The notes below the pieces were generated by a model. The model had not been told where the DNA came from and searched no databases. It worked only from the letters and a program-made list of their open reading frames with translations. A DNA stretch of 15,284 nucleotides from Syntrophobacter sp. DG_60 (GTDB lineage: Bacteria; Desulfobacterota; Desulfofervidia; Desulfofervidales; DG-60): positions 1 through 15,284 of the forward strand of contig LJNA01000013.1 in the NCBI GenBank assembly GCA_001304365.1. The letters are read 5' to 3'. Below, in pieces: positions 5,975 through 12,049 of this stretch. Each line of letters starts with the position of its first letter. Position 1 is the first letter of the stretch. Both the position numbers and the translations under genes were made by a program.

Positions 5975-6011
5975 AAAAGGAGCCGATAGAGAAAGCGGCT
6001 CCTTTTATTTT
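5975..6011 (+). terminator. Rho-independent terminator after the DUF5320 gene
   Basis: AAAAGGAGCCG (5975-5985) pairs perfectly with CGGCTCCTTTT (5996-6006) around a 10-base loop, and is followed by ATTTTT. The 11-bp stem with a T-rich tail is a classic intrinsic terminator. It lies 8 bases after the DUF5320 stop and about 35 bases before the next start codon. Confidence 0.88.
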
Positions 6012-6045
6012 TGTTAGAAAAAAATAAATTTTTTAGGAGGTTGTA

Positions 6046-6630
6046 ATGAAGATAGCAGTTAGTGCTACAGGTTCTTCTTTAGATGCTGAGGTTGATCCTC
6101 GTCTGGGTCGGGCTCCTTACTTTATTTTTGTAGAGCCTGAGACCATGTCTTTTGAGGCAGTAGAAAATCCATATATGGATGGGTTAAGTGGAGTAGGGCC
6201 TCAGGCAGCCCAGTTAATTGCCCAAAATGGGGCTCAAGTGGTAATAACAGGCAATATAGGCCCCAGGGCTCAGCAGGCCTTTATGGCAGCAGACATTAAG
6301 GTAATTACCGGGGCAACTGGAAAGATTAAGGATATAATAGAACAATATAAGCAAGGCCGCCTTTCCCCTGTACCTCAAGATGCACAGCCTACTTTTGGCA
6401 TGGGACGTGGCATGGGCATGGGACGTGGCATGGGCATGGGACGTGGCATGGGCATGGGACGTGGCATGGGTGGATATGGTGCAGGTTATAGCGGAACAAG
6501 TAGTTCTGATTTGACAGAATTAAGACAGAAGTTAGATAAAATGGGTGAGATTTTGGCAGATATTGTGAAGAGATTGGATGCCTTAGAGGGTAAGGAACAA
6601 AAAAAATTGCTTGACAGAAAAAGAGGCTAG
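6046..6630 (+). CDS. MTH1175/NifX-like (dinitrogenase Fe-Mo cofactor-type) protein with GMGRGM repeats
   Basis: Stand-alone relative of the NifX/NifY/NifB C-terminal domain, which in nitrogen fixation carries iron-molybdenum cofactor precursors. Outside nitrogenase systems, proteins of this kind have no settled function; a metal or Fe-S cluster carrier is a reasonable guess. Residues 1-105 are the domain: MKIAVSATGSSLDAEVDPRLGRAPYF, the loop VVITGNIGPRAQQAF (65-79), and VITGATGKIKDIIEQY (86-101). Residues 118-141 are four identical GMGRGM units encoded by a perfect DNA repeat. About 151-185 is a predicted coiled coil (LTELRQKLDKMGEILADIVK) like that at the end of the DUF5320 protein. TTAGGAGG precedes the ATG. 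No terminator or evident promoter separates it from rnfC 39 bases downstream. Confidence 0.88.
   Translation: MKIAVSATGSSLDAEVDPRLGRAPYFIFVEPETMSFEAVENPYMDGLSGVGPQAAQLIAQNGAQVVITGNIGPRAQQAFMAADIKVITGATGKIKDIIEQYKQGRLSPVPQDAQPTFGMGRGMGMGRGMGMGRGMGMGRGMGGYGAGYSGTSSSDLTELRQKLDKMGEILADIVKRLDALEGKEQKKLLDRKRG
6397..6468 (+). repeat. Four perfect 18-bp tandem repeats inside the NifX-like gene
   Basis: The unit GGCATGGGACGTGGCATG is repeated exactly four times in frame (6397-6414, 6415-6432, 6433-6450, 6451-6468), encoding GMGRGM each time. Complete identity, including codon choice, points to recent slippage-type expansion, so copy number may vary between strains. Confidence 0.97.
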
Positions 6631-6669
6631 TGCTATAGATAGTGCTGATTTAAAAATAGGATAGCTATT

Positions 6670-7983
6670 ATGAAAACTGGTACATTCAAAGGCGGTGTAG
6701 AGTGTAGTGTTTTTTCTGTCAATGAAGTCGATACCCCCATAGAAGAGCTTCCGCTTCCCTCAGAAGTTACTATTCCTTTAAAACAGCACAAAGGGAAAGA
6801 ATGTAAGGCAGCAGTAAAAAAGGGGGAAGAGGTAAAAGTAGGGCAGGTTATAGGAGAAAGCGCCAGTCCTGAAGAAGCCTCCATTCATGCTACCATTTCA
6901 GGGAAAATAATTGGTGTAACTAAAAGGTTTCCAGATATTAGGGGCAGATATGTCTCGGCAGTGACCATAGAGTCAGATGGTAAGGACGAATGGGTAGCTC
7001 CACCTGAGGCAAAGGCCGATTACCTAAAAAAAAGTCCTGAAGAATTATCATCATTAATTGAAAAGGCAGGTGTAGTGGATTTTGGTATTGATGCTGTGCC
7101 TGTTTCTGCCAAGTTAGGTCTAATAAAGGATAAGTCTGTCAATACCATTATTGTAAGTGGAATTGATATAGAACCCTTTTTGAGTGTAAGAAAAAGGCTC
7201 ATTTTAGAAAGAGTCCAAGACATAGCTGAAGGAATAGAGGTGCTTAAGAAGGTATCTAATGTTTCCTCTGTCTATTTTGCTATTGAAGACAAGGATGCTG
7301 AGATAAAAGAAAAGGCTTCTTCCGCCATTTCACCTGTAGCAGAGCTAGTAGTACTTAAGGCAAAATTTCCTCAGGCCATAGATAGACCTTTGATAAAAGC
7401 AGTTTTAGGAAAAGAGGTGCCCTCTCCAAATGGTATCCCTGAGGATATAGGAGTAAGTGTATTTGGTGCTGAGGCAGTTTTGGCCATATTGGATGCGGTA
7501 AGAGTAGAGAGGCCTGTGATTGATAAGGTGATTACCGTCACTGGCGCAGTAAGTAGCCCAAAAAACCTTAAGGTAAGGATTGGCACACCTATAAAGGATG
7601 TAATTGAGCATTGTGGAGGAACTAATGGAGAGGTAGCAAAGGTGATTATTGGTGGCCCTTTAATGGGATTAGCTCAATATAGTACAGAAATTCCTGTAAG
7701 CAAAGAGACATCTGGGGTATTTGTTCAATCAGAATCTGATCTGGCTACTATTTCTAGACAGAAGTGTATCAATTGTGGGTGGTGTATAGATGTTTGTCCC
7801 ATGAACCTCTTGCCCCATGTAATTGGCTCATTTTGTGAAGTAGATGGGTTTGAAAAGGCCGAGGCCTATGGTCTGTTTTATTGTATAGAGTGTGGCTGTT
7901 GTGCCTATGTTTGTCCAGCAAAAATACCATTACTTCATTGGATAAAATATGGGAAAATACAACTGGAGAAAGAGGAAAAATGA
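6670..7983 (+). CDS. rnfC: RnfC-type subunit with divergent nucleotide-binding region
   Basis: Peripheral cytoplasmic Rnf subunit that normally carries FMN and two 4Fe-4S clusters and exchanges electrons with NAD(H). The 437 residues follow the family from end to end: N-terminal barrel-sandwich part (PLPSEVTIPLKQHKGKECKAAVKKGEEVKVGQVIGE), SLBB-type region (VTGAVSSPKNLKVRIGTP, IGGPLMGLAQYS), and two ferredoxin motifs, C366/369/372/376 and C405/408/411/415. However, the glycine-rich GLGGAGFPT loop is DFGIDAVPV (137-145), NGAECEPYLTADHR is SGIDIEPFLSVRKR (163-176), and the N-terminal GGVHP is GGVEC. Nucleotide/FMN binding is therefore doubtful. ATG 6670 follows AGGAT at normal distance. The gene overlaps rnfD by 4 bases. 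Family membership is firm; NADH activity is not. Confidence 0.9.
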   Translation: MKTGTFKGGVECSVFSVNEVDTPIEELPLPSEVTIPLKQHKGKECKAAVKKGEEVKVGQVIGESASPEEASIHATISGKIIGVTKRFPDIRGRYVSAVTIESDGKDEWVAPPEAKADYLKKSPEELSSLIEKAGVVDFGIDAVPVSAKLGLIKDKSVNTIIVSGIDIEPFLSVRKRLILERVQDIAEGIEVLKKVSNVSSVYFAIEDKDAEIKEKASSAISPVAELVVLKAKFPQAIDRPLIKAVLGKEVPSPNGIPEDIGVSVFGAEAVLAILDAVRVERPVIDKVITVTGAVSSPKNLKVRIGTPIKDVIEHCGGTNGEVAKVIIGGPLMGLAQYSTEIPVSKETSGVFVQSESDLATISRQKCINCGWCIDVCPMNLLPHVIGSFCEVDGFEKAEAYGLFYCIECGCCAYVCPAKIPLLHWIKYGKIQLEKEEK

Positions 7984-8993
7984 AAGAAGAAAAACTTATT
8001 ATTTCATTGCATCCCCATATCCAGAGCGCTGAATCTGTATCAAGGATGATGTTTATCACCACAGCAGCACTTATTCCTGCTGTAATTTCCGGGGTATATT
8101 TTTTTGGTGTAAATGCTGTAAAAGTAATTGTAATTGCAATTTTGTCTGCTGTTGTCTTTGAGGCAGGCCTCCAGAAAATAATGAAAAGGGAAGTTACTAT
8201 AATGGATGGAAGTGCTGTCTTAATGGGTCTTCTTTTTGCTTTACTTCTTCCTCCCACTGCACCTTGGTGGATGGTCATTTTGGGTGTATTTGCTGGCATG
8301 CTCCTTGGAAAGCATGTTTATGGGGGATTGGGTAGCAATCCATTTAACCCAGTTATTATAGGCTGGGCCTCTTTAAAGCTGTCTTTTCCTAGCTATTTTG
8401 ATATATCAGGTAGTATATTAGGAGTAACTAAAGTAGAGGGGATAAGTGCCTTAGTAGAGGACTATGTCTATTTTAGTGAGCAATATGGGATTGAAAGCTT
8501 AGAAAGCATTGGAGCAAAAATAAACCTCTTTTTTAAATTACTACTTTCCTGGAAACCAATTTTTCCAGGAGAACCACTGATAGGTTGTATTGGACAAATT
8601 TCTGCATTAGCTATCATTATTGGTGGGCTCTTCCTTTTATGGAGAAGATATATAACTTGGCACATCCCAGTAAGTTTTTTGGCCTCTATAATTTTGTTTT
8701 CTATTTTATTTAAAGGAGGGGAATTTCTTTACCCTTATGTATTAGTACAACTCTTGAGCAGTGGAACGCTGCTTGCGGCATTTTTTATAGCTACTGATCC
8801 AGTGACCAGCCCTATGACAGGGCGGAGTATGGTTATCCTTGGTATCCTTTTGGGTCTAATTGTTATGATAGGAAGAATTTGGGGGAGTTGGATAGACCCT
8901 ATCTGGTTTTGTGTTTTGGTAATAAATGCATTTACCCCATTAATTGATTTGATATTTAAACCTAAGCCTTTTGGGAGGGTAAAAGTTGCGTGA
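7980..8993 (+). CDS. rnfD: RnfD-type membrane subunit, apparently without covalent-FMN threonine
   Basis: Integral membrane subunit of Rnf, related to NqrB, that usually binds FMN covalently. The start is ATG 7980, overlapping the rnfC stop as ATGA and preceded by AGAGGA. This gives 337 residues beginning MKEEKLIISLHPHI; a longer frame from 7881 would lie within rnfC. Family motifs are MDGSAVLMGLLFALLLPP (75-92), GGLGSNPFNP (115-124), IGQISALAIIIGG (204-216) and FFIATDPVTSPMTG (268-281), with about nine or ten membrane segments. The expected SGATPL/TSATPL site between the FNP and SAL-GG motifs is instead VEGISALVED (152-161), with no threonine. The stretch that follows, to about 200, is also unusual. 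Confidence 0.9.
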   Translation: MKEEKLIISLHPHIQSAESVSRMMFITTAALIPAVISGVYFFGVNAVKVIVIAILSAVVFEAGLQKIMKREVTIMDGSAVLMGLLFALLLPPTAPWWMVILGVFAGMLLGKHVYGGLGSNPFNPVIIGWASLKLSFPSYFDISGSILGVTKVEGISALVEDYVYFSEQYGIESLESIGAKINLFFKLLLSWKPIFPGEPLIGCIGQISALAIIIGGLFLLWRRYITWHIPVSFLASIILFSILFKGGEFLYPYVLVQLLSSGTLLAAFFIATDPVTSPMTGRSMVILGILLGLIVMIGRIWGSWIDPIWFCVLVINAFTPLIDLIFKPKPFGRVKVA

Positions 8994-9537
8994 AATTTTA
9001 AGATTAGCAGTGGTTTTAGCTAGTATCTGTATAGGTTGTGCATTTTTTCTGACATTTGTAAGAGGGGCAACAAAAGATAGGATAGAATATCAAAAGATTA
9101 AACTTTTAGTAGCCCCTGCAGTAAAGGCCGTACTTCCAAGCTATGACAATGACCCTATCTTTGAGAGGATAAAGGTCAAAATTAGTGAAGAAAAGATAGT
9201 TACTGTATTTCCAGCAAAGAAAGGTGGGAAGTTAATAGGCATTGGCTATGCGGGAATAGGCACAGGCCATGGTGGGCCTGTAGAGGTAATGTTGGGTTTG
9301 ACACTGGAAGGAAAAATTTTGGGAATAAATGTAGTATCACATGCTGAAACACCAGGTATTGGCACTCTACCTGTAGAATCAAAGGAATTTTTAGGCCAAT
9401 TTAAGGGAAAGACATTAGATAGTGACTTCGGAGGAGAGGTCCAAGCAGTAAGTGGGGCAACTGAGACCTCTACCGCTATAACAGAAGGTGTAAGTGAGGG
9501 AATGAAACTTTTCCCAAAAATAAAGGAAAAAATATAA
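8986..9537 (+). CDS. rnfG: RnfG, periplasmic flavin-carrying subunit
   Basis: Membrane-anchored Rnf subunit with a periplasmic FMN-binding domain related to NqrC. The 183 residues start with one transmembrane helix (about 5-27). The FMN_bind domain follows, with YAGIGTGHGGPVEVMLGL (88-105), HAETPGIGT (119-127) and the flavinylation site SGATETS (156-162), in which T159 is the expected covalent FMN attachment. The Asp that usually stands six residues before that Thr in the ApbE target motif is Gln153 (QAVSGAT). The start is TTG 8986, preceded by GGGAGGG at proper distance and overlapping rnfD by 8 bases, which suggests translational coupling. apbE at the end of the same gene run would supply the FMN. 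Confidence 0.93.
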   Translation: MREILRLAVVLASICIGCAFFLTFVRGATKDRIEYQKIKLLVAPAVKAVLPSYDNDPIFERIKVKISEEKIVTVFPAKKGGKLIGIGYAGIGTGHGGPVEVMLGLTLEGKILGINVVSHAETPGIGTLPVESKEFLGQFKGKTLDSDFGGEVQAVSGATETSTAITEGVSEGMKLFPKIKEKI

Positions 9538-9550
9538 GAGGTTAGATAAA

Positions 9551-10153
9551 ATGGGACTAGCAAAAGAATTTACCAAAGGTTTGTGGAGTGATATTCCACC
9601 ATTTCGTTTTGTATTAGGGATATGCCCTACACTTGCCTGTAGTACTACAGTAAAGGATGGTTTTGGCATGGGGCTTTGTCTGACCTTTGTTGTGGCCGGG
9701 TCTAATATAATCATTTCTCTCTTAAAAAAAGTTATTCCTGACCAGGTAAGGATTGCCTGTTTTATTGCAGTCATAGCCACCTTTGTGGTTATTGTAGAGC
9801 TAGCAACTCAGGCATTTGCTTATGAACTTTATCTATCTTTAGGGATATTCATCCCTCTAATTGTGGTAAACTGTATTGTTTTAGGTAGGGCAGAGGCGTT
9901 TGCCTCTAAAGCCAGAAATCCGCTTCATTATTCCATAGCAGATGGCCTTGGTATGGGGTTTGGGTTTACTATAAGCCTTGTAGCAATGGCTGCATTCAGG
10001 GAGATATTTGGTAAAGGTACATTTTGGGGTTATCACATTATGTGGAGTGGATTTGAGCCATTTACATTCCTGCAAAAGCCACCTGGTGCCTTTGCTGTTT
10101 TTGGCCTTATGTTAGGGATTATGAATCTTTTTGGTGAAAAGAAAGAGATGTAA
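9551..10153 (+). CDS. rnfE: RnfE, integral membrane subunit
   Basis: One of the two inverted-topology membrane subunits forming the electron channel of Rnf. The 200 residues have about six membrane helices and standard motifs: GLWSDIPPFRFVLGICPTLA (10-29), VVNCIVLGRAEAFA (105-118) and DGLGMGFGFTISL (131-143). C25 and C108 match the cysteines that, with the equivalent pair in RnfA, hold the intramembrane 2Fe-2S cluster in characterised Rnf/Nqr complexes. GAGGT (9538-9542) precedes ATG 9551, 13 bases after rnfG ends. Nothing here looks degenerate. Confidence 0.95.
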   Translation: MGLAKEFTKGLWSDIPPFRFVLGICPTLACSTTVKDGFGMGLCLTFVVAGSNIIISLLKKVIPDQVRIACFIAVIATFVVIVELATQAFAYELYLSLGIFIPLIVVNCIVLGRAEAFASKARNPLHYSIADGLGMGFGFTISLVAMAAFREIFGKGTFWGYHIMWSGFEPFTFLQKPPGAFAVFGLMLGIMNLFGEKKEM

Positions 10154-10171
10154 CAAAAAAGGGAGTAAAAC

Positions 10172-10771
10172 ATGGAACAAGAGGTATGGGCATTTTCAGA
10201 TTATTTGATGTTAATAGTTTCTGCTGTATTTATAAACAATATCCTTTTAATTAGATTTCTAGGAAATTGCCCATTCATAGGGGTCTCAAAGAAGATGGAT
10301 ACTGCAGTGGGGATGTCATTTGCTGTAATATTTGTCCTTACCTGCGCTGGCCCCCTTACTTGGCTTGCTCAAACCTATCTTCTAGAGCCATTTAAAGTTG
10401 CTTACATTCAAACACTGGCTTTTATATTGGTTATTGCAGTATTTGTTCAATTTGTTGAAACAGTAATGAAGAAGGTAAGCCCCCCACTTTACAGAGCACT
10501 TGGTATTTTTCTCCCTTTAATCACTACCAACTGTGCTATATTTGGTACATGCATCTTAAATATAAGGGAAGAATTCGATCTGTTGCAATCAACTATATTT
10601 TCCTTTGCCTCGGCGGCTGGCTTTGCCTTAGCCCTTGTTTTATTTGCCGCAATTAGAGAAAGATTTGCTTATGCCAGGATCCCTGAAAACTTTGCGGGGA
10701 CAGCTATAGGTTTGATTACAGCAGGCTTTATAGGCATGTCATTTTTTGCCTTCGCTGGATTAGTTAAATAA
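10172..10771 (+). CDS. rnfA: RnfA, integral membrane subunit
   Basis: Partner of RnfE in the membrane core. The 199 residues have about six helices. Signature sequences are VFINNILLIRFLGNCPFIGVS (19-39) with C33, ALGIFLPLITTNCAIFGTCI (109-128) with C121, and AAIRERFAYARIPENFAGTAI (158-178). C33 and C121 are the expected 2Fe-2S ligands. It starts at ATG 10172 after AAAAAAGGGAG and lies 18 bases after rnfE, within the rnfCDGEAB order. Its conservation contrasts with RnfC and RnfD and argues that the complex still transfers electrons through the membrane. Confidence 0.96.
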   Translation: MEQEVWAFSDYLMLIVSAVFINNILLIRFLGNCPFIGVSKKMDTAVGMSFAVIFVLTCAGPLTWLAQTYLLEPFKVAYIQTLAFILVIAVFVQFVETVMKKVSPPLYRALGIFLPLITTNCAIFGTCILNIREEFDLLQSTIFSFASAAGFALALVLFAAIRERFAYARIPENFAGTAIGLITAGFIGMSFFAFAGLVK

Positions 10772-10791
10772 GATTTTTTTGGAGGTTAAAA

Positions 10792-11613
10792 TTGGTAGAG
10801 CTACTTAAAGCAACCATTCCCCCTATGATAGTAATGGGGGGCATGGGTGCTATATTTGCAATTGGCTTGGGGATAGCAGCCAGGGTATTCTATGTCTATG
10901 TAGACCCTAGGATAAGAGAAGTAGAGGAATTCTTAGGGGGGGCAAATTGTGGTGGTTGTGGATATGCTGGTTGCTCAGACTGTGCAGGAGCTATTGTAGA
11001 GGGAAAAGTGCCAGTAACAGCCTGTATCCTGGTAGGCCCAGAAAATTATAAAGAGATAGCAAGCATTATGGGTGTAACCGTGGAGGAGGCAGCAGAAAAG
11101 AAAGTGGCCAGGATTTTGTGCCGTGGCACTATCGATAAATCAACACGTAGATTTGAATATATGGGGATAGAAGACTGTCGGGCAGCAGCCTTGGTAGCGG
11201 GAGGGAATAAGGATTGTGCATATGGGTGTTTAGGTCTAGGCACCTGTGTAAAAAATTGCCCATTTGGTGCTATGACCATGGGGGAAGATGGATTACCCAA
11301 GGTGGATGAAGAGAAGTGTGTAGGCTGTGGCACATGTGTGAGCGTATGCCCTAGGGGCGTGCCCCACCTTTTACCCATTTCACAAAATATATATGTCCCC
11401 TGCAATTCACATGATTTGGGTAAGATAGTAAAGGCCATCTGTGAAGTAGGCTGTCAGGGCTGTGGCATTTGTAGGAAAAATTGTCCTGAAAAGGCCATTA
11501 CTATTGATAAATTCCTCTCTATTGTAAATCCAGAAAAATGTGATCCAAAAAAATGTCATTTAGAGTGTATAGAAAAGTGTCCAAATGATGTCATACAAAA
11601 AATAGCAGCGTAA
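10792..11613 (+). CDS. rnfB: RnfB, multi-cluster ferredoxin subunit (long form)
   Basis: Cytoplasm-facing Rnf subunit that receives electrons from ferredoxin. The 273 residues contain an N-terminal membrane helix (about 10-33), the Fe-S domain ANCGGCGYAGC with C53, C56, C61 and C78, then CAYGCLGLGTCVKNCPFGA (C142, C146, C152, C156), CVGCGTCVSVCP (C176-C186), and CEVGCQGCGICRKNCPEKAI (C217-C231). The last group, C250-x4-C255-x3-C259-x3-C263, departs from CxxCxxCxxxCP spacing. There are 25 cysteines in total. This long architecture resembles clostridial-type RnfB rather than the short E. coli form. The start is TTG 10792 after GGAGGT (10781-10786); no in-frame ATG is better placed. Confidence 0.95.
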   Translation: MVELLKATIPPMIVMGGMGAIFAIGLGIAARVFYVYVDPRIREVEEFLGGANCGGCGYAGCSDCAGAIVEGKVPVTACILVGPENYKEIASIMGVTVEEAAEKKVARILCRGTIDKSTRRFEYMGIEDCRAAALVAGGNKDCAYGCLGLGTCVKNCPFGAMTMGEDGLPKVDEEKCVGCGTCVSVCPRGVPHLLPISQNIYVPCNSHDLGKIVKAICEVGCQGCGICRKNCPEKAITIDKFLSIVNPEKCDPKKCHLECIEKCPNDVIQKIAA

Positions 11614-11614
11614 A

Positions 11615-12040
11615 ATGGAATTAAAAAAAGAAAGAGCAACAGTAATAGGGATTTCTGGGCAGAAGGCAAAGATTAAACTGATAGGGAGTGCAGCATGTAA
11701 GGGCTGCCCAGGAGGTGGGTTGTGTAGCATGTTGGGAAAAAGATATATGATGCTTGATGCAGAAAACCCTCTAGGTGCAAAAACCGGGCAAGAGGTAGTG
11801 GTCTCAATTCCCACAGAAAGTGAGCTTAAGGCAGCCTTTATTGCCTATATAATTCCTACCATAAGCTTATTTATGGGGGCAATTTTAGGTTATTACTTAG
11901 ATTTATTGGGAAACCAGAACCTTTCTAGTCTCTTTTTTCTAACACTATTTGTGGTACTCTCATTTCTAGGCATTAGGCAATACAGTAAGAAATACCCTTC
12001 TAGACCAGTGATTACACAGATTTTGAATAATTATAGCTGA
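11615..12040 (+). CDS. rseC: RseC/MucC-family membrane protein
   Basis: Member of the RseC/MucC family (SoxR-reducing system protein RseC in E. coli, where it works with the Rnf-like Rsx complex). The 141 residues begin with a small cytoplasmic beta domain containing ACKGCPGGGLCSMLGKR: C28, C31 and C37, the family's cysteine cluster that could bind an Fe-S cluster or exchange electrons. Two transmembrane helices follow at about 72-92 and 103-119. The ATG lies 1 base after the rnfB stop, without a clear ribosome binding site, so translation is probably coupled. Placement directly behind rnfB supports a role as an Rnf accessory. Confidence 0.88.
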   Translation: MELKKERATVIGISGQKAKIKLIGSAACKGCPGGGLCSMLGKRYMMLDAENPLGAKTGQEVVVSIPTESELKAAFIAYIIPTISLFMGAILGYYLDLLGNQNLSSLFFLTLFVVLSFLGIRQYSKKYPSRPVITQILNNYS

Positions 12041-12049
12041 GAGTATAAC

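Noticed and set aside
6397..6468. CRISPR-like array
   Set aside because: The 18-bp units are directly adjacent without spacers and lie in frame within a coding region.
6046..6630. Assigning nifX or nifB to this gene
   Set aside because: There are no nitrogenase genes nearby, and the MTH1175-like domain is widespread outside nitrogen fixation, so no nif symbol is justified.
7881..7979. Longer rnfD reading frame starting at 7881
   Set aside because: It lies within the ferredoxin-coding end of rnfC, adds 33 residues not typical of RnfD, and ATG 7980 has a ribosome binding site and the usual ATGA overlap.
7769..8299. Minus-strand open frame opposite the rnfC/rnfD junction
   Set aside because: It is antisense to two well-supported genes and has no recognisable domain.
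9415..9780. Minus-strand open frame opposite rnfG/rnfE
   Set aside because: It is a shadow of conserved Rnf coding sequence with no independent support.
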